From contig OY762280.1 in the NCBI GenBank assembly GCA_963665525.1, positions 3,782,001-3,846,000 of the forward strand: a DNA stretch of 64,000 nucleotides. The letters run 5' to 3'. The stretch's first letter is position 1, and every line of letters begins with the position of its first letter. The DNA is from UBA12077 sp963665525. Its GTDB lineage: Bacteria > Bacteroidota > Bacteroidia > Bacteroidales > UBA12077. The notes under the pieces are model-generated. The model was not told the origin of the DNA and did no database searches. It worked only from the letters and a program-made list of their open reading frames with translations. Shown one piece after another: positions 1-8,900 of this stretch. The position numbers and the translations under genes are program-made.

Positions 1-297
1 AATCTTCATGAGTATATGGACGCAATATTTCAAGGAAAATTAGCAAACGAAACAGAAATTTTAACAGAAAATGAAAAATTCAATGAATTTGTCATGACAT
101 CTTTAAGAACAAAGTGGGGATTAAATACCGAAAAACTTAAAATAAAATTTGGTTTACAAGCAGAAAAATATTTTTTATCAAAAACAAAAAACTTAATCGA
201 AAAAGACTTATTGACTAATGAGCAAAATAATTATATCTTAACAGAAAAAGGGATGTTTATATCCGATAATATTATCGCATCAATTCTTATTGTATGA
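1..297 (+). CDS. hemW: HemW-like radical SAM protein, C-terminal end (5' truncated by window)
   Basis: The reading frame is open from base 1 (N-L-H-E-Y-M-D-A-I-F...) to the stop at 295-297, so the gene begins upstream of the window and the ATG at 16 is internal. The visible ~98 residues resemble the HemN/HemW C-terminal domain: a tyrosine- and methionine-containing entry segment, the motif V-M-T-S-L-R-T-K-W-G-L, an F-G-L-Q helix, then a winged-helix-like end with L-T-E-K-G and a terminal D-N-I-I. Family knowledge: HemW is a heme chaperone related to oxygen-independent coproporphyrinogen III oxidase. The radical SAM CX3CX2C motif is outside the window, so the HemW/HemN choice rests on the C-terminus only. 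The stop overlaps the next start as ATGA, suggesting translational coupling to the histidine kinase. Confidence 0.7.
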   Translation, partial: NLHEYMDAIFQGKLANETEILTENEKFNEFVMTSLRTKWGLNTEKLKIKFGLQAEKYFLSKTKNLIEKDLLTNEQNNYILTEKGMFISDNIIASILIV

Positions 298-2822
298 AAA
301 ATAAAATGAATATTGAAGATTCTAAAGAATTATTTAGGGAATTATTTGATGAAGCGGCAGATGGAATATTGGTAGGTATTGGTAATGGAGAAATCGTAGA
401 AGCTAATCAAAGTATTGTGAATTTGACAGGATATTTAAAAGAAGAGTTAATAGGAAACAATATAAAAATTTTATTCAAGAATGATGAATTAGATCAAAAA
501 CCACTAAGGTATGATTTAGTCAAAAAAGGTGATTCTGTTATAAGAGAGAGAATTATAGTAAGAAAAGATGGGAAAGAAATTCCTATTGAGATGAATACTA
601 AAATATTGAAAAATGGTCAGATGCAAGCAGTATTCAGGGACTTAACCGTTCGAAAAGAGACAGAGAGAAAGCTTTTAAGAAGTAAAAATTTATTGCATAA
701 AACAGAAAAGACTGCTAAACTCGGAAGATACTATTATCATTTTAAAGAAAATATTTGGGAAAGTTCTGATGTTTTAGATGATATATTTGGTATTGATAAA
801 GACTATGAAAGAAATTTTGAAAGTTGGTTAGATATTGTGGATGATGATTTTAGAACAGAAATGAAAGCGTATTTCAGGGTCAATATTGTAAAAAATAAAC
901 AAGCATTTGATAAAGAATATAAAATAAAAAGAATAAATGATAAGACCTCTCGATGGGTGCATGGATACGGAGATACTGAATTTGATAATAAGGGTAATTT
1001 AGTTAGGTTATTTGGAACCATACAAGATATTACAGAAAGAAAAGAAGCTGAATTGGCCTTAATAGATAATGAAAAAAAATACAGGAGTATATTTGATAAT
1101 TCTCCTATTGGTATTTTTCATTACAATAAAGAAGGTATCATTACTGATTGTAATCTTAATTTTGTAAAAATCATTGGTTCTTCAAAAGAAAAACTGATTG
1201 GATTAAAGATGTTAAAAGACCTTCCAAATAAGCAGATTGTGGAATGTGTAAAAGATTCATTAAAAAAAGGTGAAGCATATTATAAAAATTGGTACCAGTC
1301 TGTAACCGGTAATAAAAATACTTATGTAAGAATTTTATTTCAAGGAATTAAGAATGAAAATAAGATTATTACATCGGGAGTGGGTTTGGTTGAAAATATT
1401 ACCGAAAGATATTTATCTGAAAAAGCTTTAAGAGAAAGCGAAGAGAAATTAAAGAACATTTTTAAACATAGTTCCAACTTATTTTATAGTCACGATATTA
1501 ATCATGTAATTACCTATTTAAGTCCTCAGGTTAAAAATATTTTAGGTTATGAACCTGATGAAGCTATGGTGAAATGGACAGAATTAGCAACAGATAATCC
1601 TGTTAACGAAAAAGGTTATGAATTAACTTTAAAAGCTATTGAATCAGGGAAGATTCAAGCTCCATACGAACTGGAATTAATTCATAAATCAGGACATAAA
1701 GTTTATGTCGAAGTTCATGAGGCACCTATTGTAAATGATGGTAAAACGATAGCAATTGTCGGTGCTTTGCATGATATTACTGAAAGGAAAAAGGCAGAAG
1801 AAATTATTCGTTTAAATGAAGAAAAATTTAGAACGATTTATAATAATAGTAATGATACGATTATTGTAATGAATGATAAAAACGAAATAATTAGTGTAAA
1901 TCAAGCAGTTACAAAGATTATTAATTATAGTACGGAAGAGATTTTAGGTAAGAATATCTTAGATATTATTGCAGAAGAATATAGAGAGGAAATACAAAAA
2001 AGGATTTTTCAACTTCACAAAGGAGAAAAAATTCCTTTAAAGGAATTTGAAATGATCACAAGAACTGGATATAAGGTGCCTGTGGAGGGAAATAGTAAGC
2101 AAATAAATTATGAAGGCAAAAAATCAATACTATCTGTAATTAGGAATATTCAAGAAAGAAAGGAATTAGAACATCGTATTTTTGAAGTGATGATCGAAAC
2201 AGAGGAGAAAGAAAGACAGCGATTGGCAAGTGATATTCACGATGAGATTGGACCAGTATTGTCAAGTTTAAAACTCTATATTGAATCATTAGATTCAACA
2301 AAAGATGAAAATAAACAACAATTTATTAAAGGAAAACTTAATGAATTAATCAAAGAAACGATTACAAATGTACGTGAGGTTTCGAACGATTTAAGTCCTA
2401 ATGTGTTAAATAAATACGGTTTGGCTAAAGCAATTGATTCCTTTTTTAACAACAAAAAGGATCTTATAGTTGTTAACTATACAACAAATCTTAAGGAAGA
2501 ACGCTTTAGTATAATAGTGGAAACAGTCTATTATCGCATATTAAAAGAATTATTTAATAATACCATAAAACATGCCAATGCAAGTAAAATTAAAACAGAA
2601 TTAAAACTTATTAATAATGAACTTGTTTTAAGCTATAAAGATAATGGAATGGGATTTAACATGCAGGATGCCAATGAGTTAAACAATAATTCATTAGGAT
2701 TAACAAATATTGAAAATAGAATTAAAACAATTAAAGGAAAATATAGTATCGAAACAAATCTTAATAAAGGCTTTTATTTTAAATTAATAACTGAGGTAAA
2801 AACAAAAAAAATTGGAGTATGA
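294..2822 (+). CDS. Multi-PAS sensor histidine kinase (HisKA_3 type)
   Basis: This 842-residue protein carries five PAS-like modules starting near residues 10, 140, 262, 385 and 512. Each ends in the PAC-like D-I-T-E-R-K or R-N-I-Q-E-R-K linker. A HisKA_3 dimerisation helix follows with the phospho-acceptor in A-S-D-I-H-D-E-I-G-P (His649). The C-terminal HATPase has an N-box (E-L-F-N-N-T-I-K-H-A-N, about 750-762), a G1 box D-N-G-M-G-F (about 783) and a G2 segment S-L-G-L-T-N-I (about 800). No signal peptide or transmembrane helix is visible, so it should be cytosolic and sense a soluble or redox/ligand cue through its PAS domains. HisKA_3 kinases normally pair with NarL/LuxR-type regulators. 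It overlaps hemW and the downstream receiver gene by ATGA on both sides, so the three genes should be co-translated. Confidence 0.93.
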   Translation: MKNKMNIEDSKELFRELFDEAADGILVGIGNGEIVEANQSIVNLTGYLKEELIGNNIKILFKNDELDQKPLRYDLVKKGDSVIRERIIVRKDGKEIPIEMNTKILKNGQMQAVFRDLTVRKETERKLLRSKNLLHKTEKTAKLGRYYYHFKENIWESSDVLDDIFGIDKDYERNFESWLDIVDDDFRTEMKAYFRVNIVKNKQAFDKEYKIKRINDKTSRWVHGYGDTEFDNKGNLVRLFGTIQDITERKEAELALIDNEKKYRSIFDNSPIGIFHYNKEGIITDCNLNFVKIIGSSKEKLIGLKMLKDLPNKQIVECVKDSLKKGEAYYKNWYQSVTGNKNTYVRILFQGIKNENKIITSGVGLVENITERYLSEKALRESEEKLKNIFKHSSNLFYSHDINHVITYLSPQVKNILGYEPDEAMVKWTELATDNPVNEKGYELTLKAIESGKIQAPYELELIHKSGHKVYVEVHEAPIVNDGKTIAIVGALHDITERKKAEEIIRLNEEKFRTIYNNSNDTIIVMNDKNEIISVNQAVTKIINYSTEEILGKNILDIIAEEYREEIQKRIFQLHKGEKIPLKEFEMITRTGYKVPVEGNSKQINYEGKKSILSVIRNIQERKELEHRIFEVMIETEEKERQRLASDIHDEIGPVLSSLKLYIESLDSTKDENKQQFIKGKLNELIKETITNVREVSNDLSPNVLNKYGLAKAIDSFFNNKKDLIVVNYTTNLKEERFSIIVETVYYRILKELFNNTIKHANASKIKTELKLINNELVLSYKDNGMGFNMQDANELNNNSLGLTNIENRIKTIKGKYSIETNLNKGFYFKLITEVKTKKIGV

Positions 2823-3181
2823 ATATACTAATAGTCGATGATAATAAGGATTTTAGAGAAGCATTAAGGTTTATTATTGAAGAGAATTTTTCGGATAAAT
2901 ATGAAAATATTTTTGAAGTAGAAAATGGATTACAATGTTTAAATTTCATAAAAAAGCAATATGTAGATTTCATTTTTATGGATAAACAGATGCCTGTAAT
3001 GGATGGTGTTGAAGCAAGTAAAAAAATTGTAGATCAATTTCGAAATATCAAAATCATTGCATTATCCTTTCATTCAGAATTAGAAGATATAAAAAGCATG
3101 CTCGAAGCCGGGGCCAGAAATTACATTATAAAAGAGGAAATTTCTCCAGATGTAATTTCAAGATGTTTAAATATTAACTAG
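2819..3181 (+). CDS. Receiver-only response regulator, partner of the PAS kinase
   Basis: This 120-residue protein is a CheY-like receiver domain. It has acidic-pocket Asp7/Asp8 (I-V-D-D-N), phospho-acceptor Asp55 (F-I-F-M-D-K-Q-M-P), the switch Ser83 (A-L-S-F-H-S) and conserved Lys105 (Y-I-I-K-E). NarL/LuxR family relatives that serve HisKA_3 kinases usually continue into a helix-turn-helix of about 65 residues. Here the frame ends at TAG about 15 residues after the conserved lysine, so no DNA-binding output exists. The ATGA overlap with the kinase marks it as the cognate regulator. It may work by protein contact or as a phosphate sink, or the gene may have lost its output domain. Its last 8 bp overlap the 3' end of the convergent glycosyltransferase gene. 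Confidence 0.88.
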   Translation: MNILIVDDNKDFREALRFIIEENFSDKYENIFEVENGLQCLNFIKKQYVDFIFMDKQMPVMDGVEASKKIVDQFRNIKIIALSFHSELEDIKSMLEAGARNYIIKEEISPDVISRCLNIN

Positions 3182-4451
3182 TTGCAATATTTATTAGTTC
3201 TGTAAGTTTTTCTTCTAAAGTATCATAAGAGAAATATTTTTTACCTAACTGATAGTTATATTCCGCAATTTCTTTGTTTAATTTAGTATCATAAATAACT
3301 TCTTGCATCTCTTTTAAAGCAGAATTGGTAATCACATTATCTTCTAGCATAACAGCTTTAAACCCTTTACTTCCAATATCAGGCCAATATACAGGTTTAT
3401 AATTATTAACAAATATGGGGCGTTTGGCTAGTATTGCTTCAACAAAAGCATTCCCAAACCCTTCGTAAGTACTAAAATATGTACATGCCCTGGCATGAGC
3501 ATAACCATCAGATAATGAGTAATTTTTAAGTGATCCTGATAATCCTTTATTTGAAAAACTTTCGTAGGCAAAATGAACTTGTTTACTTAATTTAAGCTCA
3601 TGAATTAGATCAACTAATTCCATATAATACTCACTTCCGGCATCATCGGCATAATTTCCGGTAATAATAAGTTTTATTTTTGAATCATTTAATTTATCAA
3701 TTAGTCGAATGGCAGCTTCAATACCTTTTCGTCGAACAACACGAGTAATTTGAAACAACAAGATATCTTGCTCATTTAAACCCAAATCTTGCTTTAAATT
3801 TTTATTCTCTTCAGACAGTTGTCCAAAAGGAACATCAAAATTCATGACATTAGGAACCACTACAGAATCTCTGTTAAATCGTTCTTTTAAAGTGTTTTGT
3901 GCATGTAAGTTAATGACAGCATGATAACTGTTTGGTAAGCGAAGAGGAAATTCATTCTCAACAAAGTCATTAATTTTTGGATGAGGAGAAACATAGCGAT
4001 CACCTCTCTCCCATGCAAAATCATGATCGTGTGTTATGATTGGTTTTCCGGTTTTTATGACTGCATTTTTAATGGCAATACCCATGGAGATATGCGAAGG
4101 TAAACAGGATGCATTTTCTGAGAGTAAAAGATCAATGTTGAATTTCTGGATCCAGTTTACTATTTTTTCTTCAATAACTTTGGCATATAACTGCAGATGC
4201 TCTATTAAATCGTCTTGGTTATAATCTGGATGAAAGAATGCTTTTTTTTGTTCCCAGTAACTTTCTGGTGAAAAGAATGACATTTCTGGCACTTTGGTTT
4301 CATAAGCACAATTAATTTTTCTTTCTTCAAACTGACCAGAAATGATATAGATTTCGTGCCCCATTTTTTTTAAAACATCAATCCATTTCTCTGTTTCTAA
4401 GGCAACACCATCTACTCCGCCTATACGACCAATGATAATTCCTATTTTCAT
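3174..4451 (-). CDS. GT4-family glycosyltransferase
   Basis: The protein is a GT-B fold glycosyltransferase of about 425 residues. The N-terminus M-K-I-G-I-I-I-G-R-I-G-G-V-D-G-V is the glycine-rich acceptor-side loop. The GT4 segment Q-I-T-R-V-V-R-R-K-G-I lies in the second half, followed by the E-X7-E-like segment Y-E-G-F-G-N-A-F-V-E-A that binds the nucleotide sugar. An in-frame TTG at 4457 would add two residues, but the ATG at 4451 gives the usual N-terminus and is preferred. The gene stands apart from the polysaccharide cluster and converges on the response regulator with an 8-bp overlap. Substrate and product cannot be told; relatives act on lipid-linked glycans or small glycosides. Confidence 0.85.
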   Translation of the reverse strand: MKIGIIIGRIGGVDGVALETEKWIDVLKKMGHEIYIISGQFEERKINCAYETKVPEMSFFSPESYWEQKKAFFHPDYNQDDLIEHLQLYAKVIEEKIVNWIQKFNIDLLLSENASCLPSHISMGIAIKNAVIKTGKPIITHDHDFAWERGDRYVSPHPKINDFVENEFPLRLPNSYHAVINLHAQNTLKERFNRDSVVVPNVMNFDVPFGQLSEENKNLKQDLGLNEQDILLFQITRVVRRKGIEAAIRLIDKLNDSKIKLIITGNYADDAGSEYYMELVDLIHELKLSKQVHFAYESFSNKGLSGSLKNYSLSDGYAHARACTYFSTYEGFGNAFVEAILAKRPIFVNNYKPVYWPDIGSKGFKAVMLEDNVITNSALKEMQEVIYDTKLNKEIAEYNYQLGKKYFSYDTLEEKLTELINIATS

Positions 4452-4517
4452 AACCAAGAACGTTTTGATTTATAATGTAAATTTAAGCATACTAGAATTA
4501 AAATTAAATTATTAACA

Positions 4518-4525
4518 TACTTTTG
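4518..4525 (+). promoter_or_regulatory. Candidate Bacteroidetes -7 element for the rhodanese gene
   Basis: TACTTTTG at this site matches the Bacteroidetes -7 consensus TAnnTTTG and lies 24 bp before the preferred ATG at 4550. No TTTG is seen at the expected -33 distance, so the call is weak. Confidence 0.3.
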
Positions 4526-4549
4526 TATCATAATAACGATATTAAATCA

Positions 4550-4972
4550 ATGAAGAGCTTATTTATCTTATTATTTAGTATAACATTATTTTTGAATGAT
4601 TGTTTTTCTCAGGATGAAGTAAAAAATTGTTATCAAAACATTCCTTGTGACGATTTCAATTTAATCATAGAAACAAAGGATGTTATTTTAATTGATGTAC
4701 GCCTGAATAAGGAATTTAGAAAAGAAAAATTGTTTGGTGCTTATATTGCTGATAACAGGGAGTCTTTAATAGATTTACTTAAAAACAGAGAAAAAACCCT
4801 TTACGTATTAATATATTGCGATGAAAGTGGTCGAAGTCAAACCGCTTCGCAAATTGTTTGCAAAGAACTTCAATTTAAAAATGTGTATAATCTGGAGGGA
4901 GGAATAAAAAGCTGGAAAAAAAGAGGTTATCCGATAGATAACACCCGTATAAAAAGTAAATTATATCAATAA
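4550..4972 (+). CDS. Exported rhodanese-like domain protein
   Basis: The preferred start is the ATG at 4550 (M-K-S-L-F-I-L-L-F), because it opens directly into a hydrophobic signal sequence; an in-frame TTG at 4523 adds nine polar residues. The ~140-residue product has a signal peptide ending near N-D-C-F-S-Q and one rhodanese domain with the entry strand V-I-L-I-D-V-R. The active-site loop Y-C-D-E-S-G-R-S-Q-T-A supplies the catalytic Cys, and the exit motif is V-Y-N-L-E-G-G-I-K-S-W. Single-domain rhodaneses move sulfane sulfur onto thiols or cyanide; a periplasmic one may handle thiosulfate or polysulfide. The signal peptide could instead give a lipoprotein, although the lipobox is poor. Its stop is 1 bp from the stop of the convergent LapA-like gene. 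Confidence 0.87.
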   Translation: MKSLFILLFSITLFLNDCFSQDEVKNCYQNIPCDDFNLIIETKDVILIDVRLNKEFRKEKLFGAYIADNRESLIDLLKNREKTLYVLIYCDESGRSQTASQIVCKELQFKNVYNLEGGIKSWKKRGYPIDNTRIKSKLYQ

Positions 4973-4973
4973 A

Positions 4974-5312
4974 TTATTCTGCTTTTGAAGAATTTTCTTC
5001 TGGATCTTTTTCCTGATCATTATTTTTATGAATACCATACTCCTTTTTATATTCTTCAAGAATATTTTTTAGTTTAGTGATTTCAGAATTATTATCTGAA
5101 ATATTCTTTTTTAGCTTTTTAAATGTCGGGTATGATAACAATAGTCCTACAAATATTCCGATAATAACACTTACCAGTAATACCAGTGATAATGGTGTTC
5201 CCTTAACCGGGTTACCAATAATAAAATCTAAAGTAACAGGATCACTGTTTTGTAAAGCAAAAATAACCAATAAAAGGGCTGATATTAAGCTTATTATAAG
5301 AGAACGTTGCAT
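4974..5312 (-). CDS. LapA-domain (DUF1049) membrane protein
   Basis: This small protein of 112 residues has two transmembrane segments (about 4-22 and 40-62) joined by a short loop with the family signature F-A-L-Q-N-S-D-P-V-T-L-D-F. A charged, coiled-coil-prone tail (about 66-112) rich in Lys and Glu should face the cytosol. This is the layout of LapA-domain proteins, which in enterobacteria (LapA/LapB) tune lipopolysaccharide synthesis by controlling LpxC stability. Whether the Bacteroidetes homologues do so is not established. It is convergent with the rhodanese gene, and the lone receiver gene lies immediately upstream with 11 bp between them, so those two may be co-transcribed. Confidence 0.85.
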   Translation of the reverse strand: MQRSLIISLISALLLVIFALQNSDPVTLDFIIGNPVKGTPLSLVLLVSVIIGIFVGLLLSYPTFKKLKKNISDNNSEITKLKNILEEYKKEYGIHKNNDQEKDPEENSSKAE

Positions 5313-5323
5313 GATATTTTATT

Positions 5324-5710
5324 TTAATTGTAAATGTACTGATTTATTTTTTGAAATAAAATATCTTTATTTAAAGGTTTGGAAATATAGTCATCACAGC
5401 CCCTTTTTAGACACAATTCTCTATCATTATACATGGCATATGCCGTTTGAGCAATAACCGGAAGAGATGGCTTTAATGCTTTAATTTTTTGGGTTGTCTC
5501 AAAACCATCCATATCTGGTAAACGAATATCCATTAGTACAAGCTGTATATTTTCATTTTTCTTAACAATATTGATTGCTTCAATACCAGAGTAAGCAAGG
5601 ATAACATTTGCACCACATCGTTTAAGTAAACGATATAAATATTCCATGTTATTTTTATCATCTTCAACAATTAGGATATCAATATTTTTAAATTCCATAA
5701 TGGCTTGCAT
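5324..5710 (-). CDS. Stand-alone receiver-domain response regulator
   Basis: This 128-residue CheY-like receiver has acidic residues Glu16/Asp17/Asp18, phospho-acceptor Asp61 (L-V-L-M-D-I-R-L-P-D-M-D-G), Thr89 (A-Q-T-A) and Lys111 (I-S-K-P-L). The run D-M-D-G-F-E-T-T and the C-D-D-Y-I-S-K-P-L end are typical of receivers fused to hybrid histidine kinases or acting as phosphorelay intermediates. No kinase or histidine phosphotransferase gene is adjacent. An alternative ATG at 5698 removes four residues, giving M-E-F-K-N-I-D. It sits 11 bp upstream of the LapA-like gene on the same strand. Confidence 0.88.
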   Translation of the reverse strand: MQAIMEFKNIDILIVEDDKNNMEYLYRLLKRCGANVILAYSGIEAINIVKKNENIQLVLMDIRLPDMDGFETTQKIKALKPSLPVIAQTAYAMYNDRELCLKRGCDDYISKPLNKDILFQKINQYIYN

Positions 5711-5860
5711 TTATATGTTATAAATGAAAAAGACTTTTCGTCACATATAAGTACAACTCTTAATATCACTTAAGAGCAAAGAGTGTCCATAAATAGTTGT
5801 CAATAAGATTTTACCCGATCTTTATTAGAAATGTAAAGTTACTGTTAAATGACAAAAAAG

Positions 5861-5891
5861 TCAATAAAAAATCCCGGTAGATGCCGGGATT
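5861..5891 (-). terminator. Rho-independent terminator of the RND operon
   Basis: The inverted repeat AATCCCGG (5870-5877) and CCGGGATT (5884-5891) encloses a 6-base loop. Read on the minus strand it is followed by a T-run (A-run at 5866-5871 on the plus strand). It lies just downstream of the RND transporter stop at 5915. Confidence 0.85.
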
Positions 5892-5914
5892 CTAATATGT
5901 GATTTTAAATCTTA

Positions 5915-8900
5915 TTATTTATTGTTTGCAGTTTTAATATTATCTTTTATTCCCATAATTCTTTTTTGCGCAATAACAGTCATTCTGTACATTACAGGAA
6001 CAATTACCAATGTTAAAAACGTAGAGAATGTTAAACCAAATATTACCGTCCACGACATGGGGCCCCAATATGCTGCATTATCACCACCAAAATAAATATT
6101 CGGATCATAGCTGCTAAACAGACCTTTAAAGTCGAAGTTTAGTCCTATTGCCATTGGTAATAATCCTAATATAGTTGTTATAGCTGTTAATAATACAGGA
6201 CGTAACCTGGTTTTTCCTCCTTCGATAATACATTCTGTAGCAGCACTTACAGGTAGATATTCATGCTCAGCCAAACCCAATTCTTTTCTTTTTCTGGCTT
6301 TTAACAATTCAATATAGTCAATAAGCACAATAGCATTGTTTACTACAATTCCAGCTAAAGAAATGATGCCAATACCCGTCATGATAATCACAAAATCCAT
6401 TTTAAAGGTCCATAAACCACCAAAAACCCCAATGGTACTAAATAATACACTGGTTAAGATGATTAAAGTACGTATGATTGAGTTAAATTGTGTTACTAAT
6501 ATCAGCAGGATTAAGGCTAAAGCAATGATCATGGCATTTGCTAAAAATTCAGATGATTCGTCTTGTTCCTGTTGTTCTCCTGTAAATTCATAACGATATC
6601 CGCCAGGCATATCAAACTCTTCCATCAAACCAGCAATTTGCATATTGATGGTATTAGCATTGTAACCTTCAATGACGTTTGAATATAAAGTAATAACACG
6701 GTCTAAATCTTTTCTTCTAATAGAACTGAATGTAGTAGAATACTCATAACTTGCCACAGCCGATAGTGGAATATATGATGGAGGTCCATCGCCAAATACA
6801 GGGATTTTCATATTCATCATAGCAGGCAGATTATACCGATATTCATTTTTTAAGCGAATCATAATAGGATATTCATCCTCACCCACTTTAAAATCAGAAA
6901 CTTCATCACCAAATAAGGATTGTCTTAAGGTGTTTGCAATCATGATGGTTGATAATCCATATCTCTGAGCTTTATCACGATCAATATGAATTAATAACTC
7001 AGGATTTTGAGTGCTGATATTCATTCTTAAACCTTCGATACCTGCAATATTCTGAAGATCTATTATGTTTTTGATGGTATCAGCTAAATGTATTAACTGG
7101 TCAAAATCCTGGCCAATAATTTCTAAATTAATCGGTTTACCAGTAGGAGGACCGTCTTGTGGTGGTGAAACTTCAAGTTCAATACCTGGATATTTTCCCA
7201 TCATATGGCTACTTAACTCACTAAGCATTGTTGATGTGCTTACCTTACCTCGAAATTCAAAATCAATGAAACTAATGATGATAATTGCCTCATTAGGTTT
7301 TCCTCCTTCACCAATAGCATATGGATCACCTTTACCTACAGTAGTTAATATCGATTCAACGATAGGTTCTCCTTCCTTATTCACATATGGTTTGTAAAAC
7401 TCCGTTACATCTTCCTCAATTACATTTACCAACTCATTAGTAGCTGTAATATCGGTTCCTTCAGGTAGTTTTACAATAACATTCACTTGTTTTGGATCTG
7501 TATTTGGAAAAAATACCACATCCGGAACATTCGAAAAGAACAACATAATGGTTATGATAAGTAACATCATTGTTCCTCCAAAGAATAATAACAATCTTTT
7601 ACCTTTTAAGGCATAATGAAGAACCCGACTATATACTCTTTCCAATTTTGTTAAGAAAATATCCTGAAACCATGATTCTAATCTTTGTAAGAATAATTTA
7701 TGAAGAATTCCAATGAACCCAAATATCATCAATAGATTACCAAAAACCATTACTTTACCTAATACAAATAGAAATCCTATAACAAACATTGAAATAGCGA
7801 TCATTAATGCTTTACGTTTTTGTTTTTTGGTATTATTGTTTTTATCCTCGGCACTTGGTTTAATAAAGGTAGCAACGACTACCGGTATAATTACCAGAGC
7901 AACAAATAGAGACGATGTTAATACGATTATTAATGTAATAGGCAAATACTTCATAAATTCACCAATGATACTATCCCAAAGAACTAGCGGAAAAAATGCT
8001 GCCAATGTTGTAGCTGTCGAAGCAATAATTGGTATAGCAATTTCACCTACAGCTTCTTTAGCTGCTTGCCATGGATTATATCCTTTATCAACATAGCGGT
8101 AAATGTTTTCTACCACCACTATGGCATTATCTACCAGCATACCCAGGGCAAGTATTAACGAGAATAGAACAATGAAATTGATTCTAAAATCAATAGCTCC
8201 AATAACAACAAAGGAAATAAACATGGACATAGGAATCGCTAATCCAACAAATAAGGCATTTCTGGTTCCCAGGAAGAAAAATAGTACGACAATTACAAAG
8301 ATTACTCCCATAATCATACTGTTTTCCAATGCACTTAACTGGGATTTTACATCTACACTCTGATCATCGGTGATAGAGATTTCAAGATTATCAGGAATAA
8401 TTTTAGCTTTTTTTGCTGCATCTAGTTTTGCATAAATCTGATCTGTAGTTGAAAGAAGGTTTTCTCCCCCCTTCTTAACAACCTGGATAGATACCACCGA
8501 ATTTTTATTTAACCGAGCAAAACTTTTAGGTTCTGCATAACCATCAATAACTTCTGCAACATCTTTTAAATAAACGTTTTTGCCATTATCGCTTTTAATG
8601 ATAATATTTTTAAGTGCTTCAATATCTTCAAATTCACCAACAGTTCTGATACTTCGTCGTGTTTGTCCAAGAAGAATTTCACCACCTGACATGGAAATGT
8701 TCTCATTTTTGATGGCAGCACTAATATCAAAGAAACTTATTTCCAATGCTTCCAGTTTATGCAGGTCAACATTTACCTTTATTTCTCTATCGTTGACACC
8801 TTCAATGAGTGCTTTTGAAACTTCAGGAATACTTTCAAATTCATCCTGCAGTTGTTCTGCATAAAACTTTAATTCTTCAATACTATATTCTCCTGATAAG

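Noticed and set aside
4452..4457. TTG start extending the GT4 gene to 4457
   Set aside because: It adds only two residues before a typical M-K-I-G start; the ATG at 4451 is more likely.
5757..5776. CTCTTAA / TTAAGAG inverted repeat upstream of the lone receiver gene
   Set aside because: Seven-bp AT-rich arms are expected by chance in DNA of this composition and no regulator is linked.
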